Below are positions 30,655-41,959 of a stretch of 64,000 bases of DNA, in pieces. The notes under the pieces were generated by a model. The model was given only the letters and a program-made list of their open reading frames with translations, did no database searches and was not told the DNA's origin. The DNA lies in NCBI GenBank assembly GCA_033807775.1, contig CM066324.1:133043501-133107500 (forward strand), given 5' to 3'. Position numbers and translations under genes: made by a program. How positions within the stretch are numbered: the first letter of the stretch is position 1; the number at the start of each line of letters is the position of its first letter. Source of the DNA: Saussurea involucrata. Lineage: Eukaryota; Streptophyta; Magnoliopsida; Asterales; Asteraceae.

Positions 30655-31426
30655 AAAAGAAATACATAAATAAGGAAATTAGTAACTGCACCTAAATAAA
30701 GCAAGAAACACCAACAAAAGGTCTTGGCCCAAATACAAACAACCTGAAACATCAATTGCATCAAGTATTTTTGCAACCATATTTACGTTCTACAATAATT
30801 GGTTTTGCATCTTAAATTCTTAATTATGCGATATTCGGAATTCCATGCCTATGAGTCGAACCCTTTATATAAGAAAAATTCTAACAAAATATCTATTAAA
30901 ATTAAAAATCTAAATGGAAAAAATCTAAAAGTAAATAAGCATGTCATATACTACATTGTGTATATATTTGCAATACTTCATAATTGATTGAATGGTGTCA
31001 TAGTTTAGAATTTTACAAATAAGCTCGTTAAAGACATCATGTTATTGATTTGGTTGGATTGCTCACAAACAAAATGCTCCTATATAAATTCACTATTAAC
31101 AAATGTGCATTTATACTTGTAGACCTCTTTGTGTTACATTGGTGCCAAGAACAATCAAATGTTATTGAAATAATTATTCCCAAACAACAAAGTCGACTGA
31201 AAGAAAAAAGAGGGAAAGGTCAACTCATAAAATCCCAACTTCATTGATAAAATAATCGTTGTACTTAGTTCAATGATCAAACTCACAGATTCAATAACAT
31301 AAACATTTCAAGGTGAATCATATTAATAAAAATTACAACATTTTGTTTATAAGTAATTCATCAAAACGAACAAAACCTAAATCATGAAATTCAAAAAATG
31401 TATACAAAATAAAGAACACACAGTAC

Positions 31427-31624
31427 CTCTGTTCTTAAAGATTGTTGTTGATGTTGTAGGCTTGTAGCATGTAGCATCACGTGATGAAGGCTATCCTTGT
31501 AATCGCCGATTTTGAGTCGGAGGTCTTGGGCGGTGGCTGGTGTTCGCTGGTGGGTGGAGGCGAGCGGTGGTCGGGGTGCGGCTGCGGTCTTCTCTTCTAT
31601 GATTATCGATATTGATGTTCATGA
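31427..31624 (-). pseudogene. Exon-like open stretch, unidentified captured gene
   Basis: Open from a stop near 31624 to the donor AGAG|GTACTG at 31427. It encodes a Pro/Ala-rich part, then QDLRLKIGDYKDSLHHVMLH and SLQHQQQSLRTE, which look like a real helical protein. No in-frame ATG precedes it. I do not recognise the family. Orientation and a clean donor match the other captured pieces in the Helitron. Confidence 0.4.
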
Positions 31625-31871
31625 AGGGGGATTTAGGGCGGCGAGTTTGGATAAAAAACCCTGGAGAATGGGGGATTTGGAGCGGGTCGATCGGGATTTA
31701 GGGCGGGGCGGGGTAGGAGGGTAAAAAACCCGGACGTTGGAGAAAAAAGAAAGAGGAGAATTCTGGCGTGAGAGGGTGCCACGTAAGCACCCTTGGTTTT
31801 TGTTTTTATATCTATATAGATATAGATTTTATGATGTACAATTTTTTTTTTACTTTGGTGGTTTTGATTTA

Positions 31872-32210
31872 CTAGTTGAGTACCTGTGCAATGCGGCGGG
31901 GATGTTAAAGTTCTATCAAGATACATTTAAGTTTTAAACATAAAATTTTGCAAAATATTTGGTGGTTCATATACTGTATTAAAAGTTTTTCACAATGCGA
32001 CGGGATATATCGTAGATTAAAAAAATGAAAACTTAATGCAATTTCTTATCCAAAAAGTCTAAATTTTTGTTTAAACAAAATAGAAATTACAATCATGCTT
32101 TAATCATATACTATCATCACTCAAAACTTCTCGATAAACCACATTTGATGTGTAAACTCCCTTCGGTTTGAACTTTTTGGTAGGCTTCACTAATATCTTT
32201 GTAGTGCCAC
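31872..32210 (-). mobile_element. 3' end of a second Helitron, adjoining the first
   Basis: The minus strand reads CCCCGCCGCATTGCACAGGT, a short spacer, then CTAG at 31875-31872 followed by T. This resembles a Helitron 3' terminus with an imperfect hairpin. A similar CACAATGCGACGGGATAT block recurs near 31990. The 5' end was not identified, so the right boundary is arbitrary. Confidence 0.4.
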
Positions 32211-32218
32211 GTGATATA

Positions 32219-32805
32219 CCTCTATTTTACTCTCTATTATAGAGAGTAAAATAGAGAGTGTGTTAAATCTTCTCCAATGTATTACTCTATTTTACTCTCT
32301 AAAAGAGAATATTCTAAGTATATTCTCTTTTATTTTGATTACATATATTTTCAATAATACCCTTATATTTATTAACTTTATAAATTGCATACTTATATTT
32401 TTTATTTTCACAATACCCTTATATTTATTAACTTTATCATATCATTTTAACAACGTTATAATTCATATTTAGTTGGATAAATTTAAATTAATTTATAACT
32501 TAAAAGATAAATATAATTCTAATTTATTAAAATTGGTATTAGACAACAAATAAAATAAAAATACAAGAATCTAAAAAATAGAAGGGTCATTTGTAATTAT
32601 CAAAAGTTAGAAAAAAATAGAGAGTAGTGAATAGTAACTCTCTCTATATAGAGAGTTACTATTCATTTCTCTATTTTAGAGAGTAAAATAGAGAGTTCAT
32701 TGGAGAGGATATAGAGAGTAAAATAGAGATATAGAGTAAAATAAAGAGTTCATTGGAGAGAATATAGAGAGTAAAATAGAAAGTTCATTGGAGATGGTCT
32801 AATCC
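32219..32805. mobile_element. Foldback MITE with TTTTACTCTCTA repeats
   Basis: The left part (AATCTTCTCCAATG, then TCTATTTTACTCTCT) is inverted relative to the right part (AGAGAGTAAAATAGA, then CATTGGAGATGGTCTAAT). Extra tandem copies of the GAGAGTAAAATAGAGAGTTC unit on the right give a multi-hairpin end. The core is AT-rich. Confidence 0.6.
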
Positions 32806-32913
32806 CTAATCCAATTTCGTCTTACAATTGTCCTATCCAAAGTCCAAACACACTGAAATTATATATAAACTTAAAAATGGGCCATATGTTGGGTAAACTA
32901 TAAATGGGCCTAT

Positions 32914-33576
32914 TGAAAGGTTTTGAGCAAACCTACAACCATATGATATAGGCAACGGAAACATATTTAAATTTAATCATCTATGGCAATACATATGTTC
33001 TAGATAATTAACTACAAAAAAATAAACCAAGAATACTTACTTGTTTATTGTGATTGTCGAAAACCACAATGATGAATCAACCTTTGATCTTGCTTCTTGG
33101 ATGTCAAGGACCAATAGTATGAATCCCTCTAGTGGCTCACACTTAAGAACACCAAACGCCAACAATCAAGAAGAGGCTTAAACCCTAAACCCTTATTAGG
33201 GTTTACGATTTGGGAGGGAGAGAGAGAGAGAGGGATCGATGGCCACAAGAAAGAGATGGAAAAACCAACTAGGGTTTGACCCCTAGCAGTTTATTTATAA
33301 CCCCTCTATTTTACAACTAGCCCCTTGAACCGATAAGCTTGTTAAAACTATTTTAACCAATTATCATTCAGTCACTATACTTTATATAATTAATCTCATT
33401 AATTATATTGTAACTTATAATTAATTTATCATCCAATGACAAATTAATAAACTAACTGCTTTAACTCCCTTTTATTCTTCTGATTGTTTATTTGGGTCTT
33501 AAGGGCAACCCAAAAGGACCCTGCTATCATTAGAAATATTACCAATAGTTAATGACTCTGGACACTATATCCAATA
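32914..33576 (-). repeat. 3' LTR of the second Copia element
   Basis: Begins TGAAAGG on the plus strand and ends CCAATA where the other LTR has CCAACA, so the terminal dinucleotide has mutated here. Confidence 0.92.
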
Positions 33577-33591
33577 GTCTCCCACTTGGAC
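33577..33591 (-). promoter_or_regulatory. Polypurine tract of the second Copia element
   Basis: The minus strand CCAAGTGGGAGAC directly adjoins the 3' LTR. Confidence 0.75.
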
Positions 33592-34429
33592 AAGTTATTA
33601 ACTCTATTTGGTTCAACACTTTCAAATAATCAGCAGAGAGCAAGCCATCCAATGCAGCTGCCGAACTCTGATAAAGATTCGGTCCTAAAATAAGTGATTT
33701 AATGTTCCTTTGTTCTACAAGATATCATATGAACCTGAGACATGGATAAATGTCTATCTCATGGATCAAGATTATGTTTCCCGATTTCTAATATGTGTTG
33801 AATTCATCAGACTACTCAATTGAACACATCAATTCTAGTCAGGGTTTGGCCAAACACTTAATGTCAACACCAAATCATCGAGGGGCCCATGGATATCGCT
33901 TCTCCTGTTTAGGCAGAAGGAACAAATAAACTTTGACTACACAGTTCATTTCTACTCATCATATTATACATGGACATACCCTGTATAGCTGCCAGTTACG
34001 GTCAGCGTTGGAGCACACCAAAGCATAACAGAATCCTAGAGCAAAACTCTATGTATCTCCGTTTGAAGAACATAAAATATTATTATCTCAAAATTACTCT
34101 AACTTAATCCATGAAGTAAACTTTTGAGTGCGGGTTGTTCCAATACCCAAATCACTATTAGGTACTCATGAGTGTTAGTTGCATTCTCTATGCTTCTAAC
34201 ACTCCATAACAGTCTTGAATCACTACTTACTTCCAGGAGTATGACTGACTGTGGAGGTTTAAGTAAATTAATACTCAGGAAGTTGGTTCTAAACATGCAA
34301 AACGAAACACGATAATAAATCAAATGTAAATGGACGCAATCTAGCATATATTATAATCTCCATATAATAATCTCCAAATCAAATACAATTTATTACGTTT
34401 TTAATACATCAAACTAACAACTAAAACAT
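33592..34429 (-). other. 3' untranslated region of the second Copia element
   Basis: Between the RNase H stop and the polypurine tract. The short frame at 34099-34347 has no family motif. No gene is seen. Confidence 0.6.
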
Positions 34430-35242
34430 TCAAGGTATATTGATAATTCTAACACCTATGGCTTCAGTATGATACTCATGTTTGGGTCGAGTTAATGCTT
34501 TCGTGAAAGGATCCGCCGAATTCTCTTCAGTTGGCACTCTACTCACCACGATCTGGTTTTCCGCAACCTTGTGTCGCACAAAGTGATACTTCCTCTCTAT
34601 GTGCTTTGACTTCCCATGGTCTTTAGGTTCTTTAGTCAATGCGACTGCACCTTCGTTATCACAGAAGATTTCAATGGGTTCACTGATGCTTGGTACAACG
34701 CCCAGATCACCTATGAAATTCTTCAACCATGCAGCCTCTTTCGCTGCTTCACTAGCTGCGATATATTCTGACTCACACGTGGAGTCAGCCACCGTGTCCT
34801 GTTTGGAACTTTTCCAAGTCACGGCCCCACCATTCAACAAGAACACCCATCCTGGCTGCGAGCGGGAATCATCCCGATCTGTCTGGAAACTCGCATCAGT
34901 ATAACTTGTTACTCGTAATTCATCTTTTCCACCATAGACTAAGAACACATCTTTAGTCCTCCGAAGATACTTAAGAATGTTCTTTACAGCCATCCAATGA
35001 CTTTCGCCTGGGTTCCCTTGATATCTATTCACCATGCTTAAAGCAAATGAGACATCAGGTCTAGTACATGTCATGGCATACATGATCGATCCTATAGCAT
35101 ATGCATATGGAATTCGACTCATTTTGTCCAGTTCTTTATTAGTGCTGGGACATTGATCTTTACTCAATCTTATGCCATGTTGCATGGGCAAATACCCTTT
35201 CTTGGATTCACTCATATTGAATTTCTTCAATATCTTATCCAA
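34430..35242 (-). pseudogene. Copia RNase H and end of RT, severed from the rest of pol
   Basis: 270 residues. RT C-terminal motifs are GYLPMQHGIRLSKDQCP and PYAYAIGSIMYAMTCTRPDV. RNase H follows with YTDASFQTDRDDSRSQPGW, DSTCESEYIAASEAAKEAAW and HIERKYHFVRHKV. The frame is intact but has lost its upstream RT to the 2-kb insertion at 35277, so the Met at 35242 is internal. Confidence 0.85.
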
Positions 35243-35276
35243 GTATGTACTTTGGCTAAGTCCAATTAAACGCTTG

Positions 35277-37320
35277 TGTAACGTCCCGAAAATTACGATA
35301 AATTTGAATTTTTTAAAAATACCATTTTAGTTAAATAAAACCATAAGTGCTTAAATCCAAACAAACGCTTTATTAAAAATCTCGTTAAGTTAAACAACCA
35401 ACCCAATAAAACAGCGGAAAATGTAATAAGTCTAAACATAAAGTCTCAAAATAAACAATGATGAAAGTCTTCACAACGCGCCAGTGTGTACCGTCACGCC
35501 TTACTGCCACTCGTACCTGAAACAATAATTTGTAGGGAAAGGGTAAGCACGAAGCTTAGTGAATTCAAACACATACATAAGATAGCAATCATATAGACAC
35601 TACCCCTATCAGCAGATAGATGTAAACAACCATTCCATGCCAGTCTAAGAACATATCCTAAACAAGCAAACTCATGCAAGAACACCTGTGTATGTACCCA
35701 TCGGTCTCCCCGAATTCATACAACACCTGTGCACGTATCCCTCGGTCTCCCCGAGTTCATACAACACCCGTGTACGTATTCATCGGTCTCCCCGAGTCCT
35801 CGGTCTCCCCGAGTTTTATACAACACCAAAGGTCTTATACTAGACCCTAACACAATTTGATATTACCCACAACCAAATCAGCTAACACACACGAGCTACA
35901 ACAATGCACATATAATCTCTATCCTACGCAGTGAGTGAACTCACCTCGAAAAGCAACGCAGAACTCCTCGAACAGCAACAAGAACCCGCTAACTCCAACT
36001 CACTTCTTTCCGCCTAAAGAAGAGTTATAAAGAGTCAATGTGTAGCCCCACCCGAAAATACAACTACAAGTCTAAAAGTGCAGCTTTCCAGCTTTTGGTC
36101 CAAAACTGCAGGTCTGTTCGTGACCTGTTTAGCCCCCCTTAAACCCATCAAACCAGAAATATAACTCCGTATTTTGAAAGTCCCATGTCTTAGCTTTCCA
36201 GGGACATATCGCACGCGTTCATCCGAGGTCCCTATTATTTTATATGAATTTTTCCAAGACCGACTACCCGAACTGTGAATTTCGGACCAGTCTGTACTAA
36301 TTGCCAATTTGTCCATAGCTAGAGGCCTTATTAATTTTTCCGCAAAACATATGAAACACAGTAGACACAATTTGTGAGATTTGTGCACTGGTTTCACCTC
36401 AATCCGAGTTTCCTAGATTTTTCTATGGATTTTACAAAACAGGGACAGATTAGGCATTTTCACATAAAATCATAACATTGATTTTCGGTTTAGGGTTTCA
36501 TGCTTTAGGTTTAGGGTTTAGGCAACTAATGGTTGGACTACACAAGCACCACCCACTGCCACCTCAAGCAGCGGTGGCCGGCGGCGGCGTGTAGGTGGCA
36601 GCCACCACCGACGGTGGTGGTGGTTCCATACCAAAATCCGGCGAGGCAAACGGGATGATCCAACCATCCTATCTCGGCCACACACACCCACGCATAACCT
36701 AACAGCCGCAAACCCGCCCACTACAGCCACCGAACTGGTGGTGCACGACGGCAACACACCGGCTGCAGCCATGACTGCGACGGCGGTGGTGGTTTCATGG
36801 TGAATTGACGACGACGAATAAGAAGCAAAAGAAAAGAGAAGGAACCTTACCTCTCAATGCCAACGCAGCAGCAACCACCACGAGATCCCGACTCCCTTCA
36901 CGTCCCGATCGCCGGCTCTCTCTCTCTCTACTTTTCTCTCTTTCTCGCCGGCAGGGAACAGCAACAGCGGCGCCGGCGGTTTAGGGTGGTTCGGCGGTGA
37001 CAACAAGAAGGAAGGGAAAGAAAGGTGTAGGGTTTCGGTGGTGTTCCTTGTGTGCGATGCCAAACCAGAAACGAGAGGGGGGGGGGGTCGGTTCTTAAAG
37101 CCGACTCCCATGCAAACATATACACAAAATATACACATTCGGTCCCTGCCTTCCAAACCCTTGCAAAAAAATTAAGGTTTAACCAATTTAGCCCCTTTTC
37201 CACAATAACTCTTCACTTTTGGTCTTCTCCGTCAAATCTCGTTAAAGAAATTTAATTGGAGAGAAAGAATAAAAAAATATAAGTTAATAAATAAATTCAT
37301 ACCGGGACACGGACTTTACA
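35277..37320 (+). mobile_element. Solo LTR (2,044 bp) inserted in the second Copia element
   Basis: The sequence begins TGTAACGTCCCGAAAATTAC and ends GGACTTTACA, with an exact 5-bp duplication GCTTG (35272-35276 and 37321-37325). No gag/pol, primer site or second LTR is present, as expected after LTR-LTR recombination. The TGTAACGTCCCG start is typical of large plant Gypsy LTRs, but the family is not proven. Plus orientation is assumed from that start. Open frames inside (for example 36518-36772, 36854-37156, 36035-36397) are low-complexity and not called. Confidence 0.8.
35690..35825 (+). repeat. Short tandem repeat in the solo LTR
   Basis: About four degenerate units of CATCGGTCTCCCCGA(G/A)TTCATACAACACC, with GTGTA(C/T)GTA in between. 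Confidence 0.65.
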
Positions 37321-37792
37321 GCTTGGTTCTATCTCGATAAATTCTTATTCCAAGTATGTATGCTGCATTTCCTAAATCTTTCATAGCGAAACATTTCCCG
37401 AGCCAGACCTTTACATCTTGCAACATCGGAATATCGTTTCCTATGAGTAGTATGTCATCAACATACAAGACTAGAAATACAACATTACTCCCACTAGCCT
37501 TAACATATACACAGGACTCATCTTCACTTCGAGAAAATCCAAACTCCTTGACCTTTTCATGAAAACAAAGATTCCAGCTACGAGACGCTTGTTTAAGTCC
37601 ATAAATGGATCTTTCAAGCTTACACGCCTTATCTGGATACTCGGTATGTACAAAACCTTCAGGTTGTGCCATATACACATCCTCGTCAAGTTTCCTATTG
37701 AGGAAAACGGTTTTTACATCCATTTGCCATACTTCATAGTCATGAAATGCAGCTATGGCAAGCAATATCCTGGTAGACTTAATCTGTGCCAC
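37316..37792 (-). pseudogene. Copia reverse transcriptase piece, cut by a stop and by the solo LTR
   Basis: 158 residues with VWQMDVKTVFLNRKLDEDVY (usually KTAFLNG), GLKQASRSWN and YVDDILLIGND. It ends inside the solo LTR's first codons at 37316. It is in the same frame as 37829-39382, from which a TAA separates it. The catalytic YVDD is present, but the domain is incomplete. Confidence 0.85.
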
Positions 37793-37828
37793 TGGTGAGA
37801 AGGTTTCATCATAATCAATCCCTTGAGT

Positions 37829-39382
37829 TTAAGTGTAACCTTTCGCAACCAGTCTAGCCTTGAATGTGTGCACATTCCCATCCATGTCGGTCTTCTTTTT
37901 GAAGATCCACTTACACCTAACTGTCTTGCGGCCTGGTGTATGATCAACCAATTTCCAAACTTGGTTATCGTACATAGATTGAATCTCGCTCTCCATGGCC
38001 TCTTTCCACTTGGCAGCCTCAGGGCCTACCATCGCTTCCTTGTAGTTGGATGGCTCATCCGCACTATCAAATGTTTTATCATTGACTAGTGTATCTCCTT
38101 CCTTTGTAATATGAAAACCATAATAAAACTCATGAGGTCGATTAACTCTACTAACTCTACTAGTTCTGCGAAGAGGTGGTGGAGGTATGTTAGTTTCCTC
38201 AACAGGTGGTTCAACCTCATGTTGAGGGCTAGTGTCAACTATAGGTTCATCATTGGCTGTTTCTTGAATTTCTTCAAGATCAATACTGCTCCCACTATCC
38301 TCTTTGTAAATGAGCTCCCTTTCTTGGAAGACTCCCCTTCTAGCTACAAACACTTTGTTCTCAGAATGTTTGTAAAATATATATCCAAATGATTTGTAGG
38401 GATAACCAATGAACCGACACTTCTCTGCTCTAGGTTCTAGCTTGTCGTTAGTTTCGCGCCGAACGAAGACTTCACAACCCCAGACCTTTATATGTGCTAA
38501 CGAGGGACGAGTCCCAGTCCACATTTCAGAGGGTGTATTTGCAACCTTCTTAGTTGGAACGAGGTTTAAGATATGAGTTGCAGTTTCTAAGGCATAGCCC
38601 CAGAACGATATTGGAAGTGTAGCACGACTCATCATGGACCGAACCATATCAAGTAGCGTTCGATTTCTTCTCTCAGTAACACCATTGAGTTGTGGTGTTC
38701 TGGGAGGAGATAATTGCGAAACTATTCCACAATCCCTTAGATAGTCGTAGAATTCATGACTCAAGTATTCTCCACCCCTGTCGGACCAGAGCATCTTGAT
38801 CTTCTTGCCCAGTTGGTTTTCTACTTCGTTTTTGAATCCTTTGAACACTTCAAAGGTGTCCGATTTGTTTTTCATCAAATAGATAAATCCATATCTACTG
38901 AAATCGTCAGTAAAGGTAACAAAGTATCTCTCACCGTCTCTCGTGGCAGATCTGAACGGTCCACATACATTTGTGTGGATTAAGTCCAACAGATCCTTAC
39001 CCCTTTCCATTTTTCCTTTGAAAGGTGCTTTTGTCATCTTGCCAAGTAAGCAAGACTCGCATTCTTCATCCGACTTTAAGCCAAATGGTTCTAAGATCCC
39101 GTCCGATTGGAGCTTGGCGATGCGTTTCTTGTTTATGTGGCCAAGACGATGATGCCATAACGACGATTTATCCAATTCACTATTGGAGGAGCCAACATTT
39201 AGAGTTAAGTTATTATTATTTCTACCAACACAAATCATGCTTTCATACACGCCATTACAAGGAGAGGCTTTAAAATAAAAACAACCATGTTTATAAGCCA
39301 AAATGCAACCATTATTATTATCAAATTGAAATTCAAAACCATCCTTGTACAATGCATGAAAATAAATAATGTTTCGAGCCAT
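37829..39382 (-). pseudogene. Copia integrase and start of RT, stop at 37829
   Basis: 517 residues. The GAG-pre-integrase SSLWHHRLGHINKKR and CESCLLGK form the zinc site. In the integrase core the first catalytic position reads HTNVCGPF, with Asn where Asp is expected. WSDRGGEY and NGVTERRNRTL keep the other two. The RT start (RKTVRCKWIFKKKTD...ARLVAKGYT) ends at a TAA that fits a CAA to TAA change. The frame differs from that of gag by one base. Confidence 0.88.
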
Positions 39383-39411
39383 TTCCGGCGAGTAGCAACA
39401 ATCTAATAACT

Positions 39412-40542
39412 TTATTGAAAACCACTACTAAGCACGAGCTCAAAATCTCCAATCTTGGTAACAGCGGCAGTCATCCTGTTTCCCATGATCAGATTCAGCT
39501 CCACATGCTTCATTGTCCTACTTCCCTTTAGTCCCTGGAAATTAGAGCAAATGTGAGTACCACATCCCGTATCAAGGACCCAAGAGTTAGAAATCGTAGT
39601 ACTATGGAGTTCAATTGTAAAAATACCTGAGGTGCCACACCCTTTGACCTTGTTCATTTTCAAGTCCTCCAGATATTTTGGGCAGCTTCTCTTCCAATGG
39701 CCCCTTTCTTGACAGTAAAAGCATATGGCCTCTTTAGGGTCACTTATGGGTGGTATGTCAGAAGAATCAGCTTTTCTCTTAAGGCCTTGGTTGCGAGGAA
39801 CAACTTTAGCTTTTCCCTTCCCTTTGGGATGAGAAACTTTCTTCTTCTTACAGCCACCTTCCCTAATGGCCAGGACGGGAGCAGTTGAGTGAGCACTTTG
39901 GGTCTTACCCATACTTGCTTCAGCAGATCTCAACATGCCATGGAGCTCCATCAAGGTCTTGTCCATATTGTTCATATTGAAGTTCACTATGAACTGTTTA
40001 TATGCCCCACTAAGAGAGTTTAGCACCATGTCAATGGCAAGCTCTCTTGGGAAATTGACACCTAGATTGCCTAACCTGTCAATGTACGCTTTCATCTTTT
40101 GCACATGCGCACATACAGGGGCACCGTCCTGTTGCTTACATTCCACAAGCGATTTTACGACTTGGAACCTTTCTTGCCTCGCTTGTTCCTGAAACATTTC
40201 ACGAAGCTGCTCATTTAGTTCAAACGCCCTCATGTTCTCGAAACTCTTTTGAAGTTCCGGGGACATGGACGCCAACATGAGACACACGACTTTTGTGGAT
40301 TCCGCGAATTGCTTGTTATATTCAGTTACTGCTTCAGGGCTTGCATCATGATTAAGTATAGGAAGATCCTCGTCGAGCAAATACTCTTTGTCTTCGTACC
40401 TCAAGGCAATTCTCAAGGCACGAATCCAATCCAAGTAATTTGGCCCAGTCAGCTTATCTTTACTTAGGATAGAGAGTAACGTAAGGTTGGATGTTGAGTG
40501 AGTAGGAGGAGGATGAGGAGGAGGAGGAATATTTCCAGCCAT
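39412..40542 (-). CDS. Copia gag with protease start
   Basis: 376 residues. Gag domain: LTGPNYLDWIRALRIALRYE, then VCAHVQKMKAYIDRLGNLGV. A CCHC knuckle, CFYCQERGHWKRSC, is near residue 272. A protease-like WVLDTGCGTHIC is near residue 320. It ends about 30 bp before the pol frame opens, one base out of phase. The Met at 40542 (MAGNIPPPPHPPPT) is the natural start. Confidence 0.88.
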   Translation of the reverse strand: MAGNIPPPPHPPPTHSTSNLTLLSILSKDKLTGPNYLDWIRALRIALRYEDKEYLLDEDLPILNHDASPEAVTEYNKQFAESTKVVCLMLASMSPELQKSFENMRAFELNEQLREMFQEQARQERFQVVKSLVECKQQDGAPVCAHVQKMKAYIDRLGNLGVNFPRELAIDMVLNSLSGAYKQFIVNFNMNNMDKTLMELHGMLRSAEASMGKTQSAHSTAPVLAIREGGCKKKKVSHPKGKGKAKVVPRNQGLKRKADSSDIPPISDPKEAICFYCQERGHWKRSCPKYLEDLKMNKVKGCGTSGIFTIELHSTTISNSWVLDTGCGTHICSNFQGLKGSRTMKHVELNLIMGNRMTAAVTKIGDFELVLSSGFQ

Positions 40543-41945
40543 CTGTAGATATAGTTTTTTATAGATAGTTTGATATTTAACCCTTAAAAATGATTATCCA
40601 AAATATTTAACAAGGCTAGGATCCATATTTCACTCTATGATGCGAAAAGGGATGTCGTAATCACATCACGAGGTTATTTAGGTAAACAAATGCTATTTGT
40701 TAATTTCATTCACTATGAAACTCCTAGGTTATTTGAGATTCACTGACTTATGTCAATGGCATGTTAATCTCGAGTATGCTTATCTTCTATTTGTGACTGG
40801 GATGCCGAGGATCACAAACTAGATGGTGAATCGACCATGCAAAAAACACATGGACCCCTCGGCTCAAGTACGCTTGAGAATCACGAGCGCCACATCATTT
40901 TCGACTATAGTTTCACATTAACGTGCCGGCAAACCGCACACGCTCCGTTAACAAACTATAAGAATATGTGTGTTCTTCTCATGGGTAGCATAAGACTTTC
41001 ACATTTCTTAGTATATCTAAAACGGGATTTTGTTTTATACTTCATAGTTAATACTTTTAACTTGTCACATTGACCTATCAAACCTTTTCGGTAATTCCAC
41101 TAGTCCACACAAGAGGCGATGAGTATGGTAACGCAGGGCGTTTTAAAAACCATTGACTCATTCGGCAACCATATTATAGGTAATCTTCTTAAACCCCCTT
41201 AGAGTGCTTATAGTGAGTACGCCTAGTCTCGGTTTGACTATCAATGTATAATTTAATTTTATATATATAATTAAGGTCTAATATATATATAAATTGAATG
41301 GAATTTTAAACAATTTAAAATTATGATTATCTAATTAATTCTAATTAACCATGTGAGGACACATTTAATAATTAATATAATCGTTTCCATAATTAATTCC
41401 AATTAAACATGTAAGGACACATGCTAATAATTAATGTAAATAATTGACATACAATTTATATTCACTATATAAATAATGTTAATATTTATCTTACAATATT
41501 ATTCAAACTTAAATATATCTATATATAAGATAAATATTAACATTATTCTCTTACCTTATATAGATATATTTAAGATTGTCTATTCAATATTTGCCAAAAT
41601 TGTTTATTGTTGTGGTTTTAGGCAAGTTAGGAAACTAGCAAAAAACAATTAGGGTATAACATTGCATAAAAAAACGACTACCCTATATCCTTTAGAGATT
41701 TCGATAAAACTTAATCGCTAATAATACAAACTTTTTACGCAAGTAAAAAATTTAGTTTCCAAAAAATTAGGTTTTGAGGTTATGACCATGAAACCCTAAC
41801 TTAGGGATTAAGCAATCCAATGGCCACATAAATTTTTGAAATTGATTTTGTAACCTCAAACCCTAAATTTCGAAAACCCTAAACCAACATAAACAGTTTT
41901 GCAAATCAAATTGAAACTACTATTGAGTTAATATCTAAGAACTAT
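40543..41945 (-). other. 5' leader of the second Copia element
   Basis: 1.4 kb between primer site and gag. The open frame at 40837-41073 (+) is not convincing. AT-rich with short inverted repeats near 41460-41575; no gene seen. Confidence 0.6.
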
Positions 41946-41958
41946 GGCTCTGATACCA
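41946..41958 (-). promoter_or_regulatory. Primer binding site of the second Copia element
   Basis: The minus strand TGGTATCAGAGCC next to the 5' LTR is complementary to initiator tRNA-Met. Confidence 0.92.
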
Positions 41959-41959
41959 C

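Larger units (their letters stand above)
12539..31826 (-). mobile_element. Helitron with captured host-gene fragments, split by a Sirevirus
   Basis: Read on the minus strand, the 3' end has the hairpin CCGCGCAACGCGCGG, 10 nt of spacer, then CTAG (12542-12539) followed by T. This is the classic Helitron 3' terminus. The 5' end TCTATATCTATATAGATA starts at 31826 and is preceded by A, so insertion lies between A and T as the family requires. Without the 12.55-kb retrotransposon the element is about 6.7 kb. It has no Rep/helicase frame, so it is non-autonomous. Inside, all on the minus strand, are exon-like pieces of unrelated genes with remnants of their splice sites: an unknown exon, an ALIS exon, a microexon, DSK2 and PEX1. 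Pairing of these two ends is inferred. A second Helitron 3' end at 31872 shows that other copies are nearby. Confidence 0.7.

Noticed and set aside
36518..36772. Arg/Val/Gly-rich ORFs in the solo LTR
   Set aside because: Low complexity, inside an LTR with defined ends; no domain.
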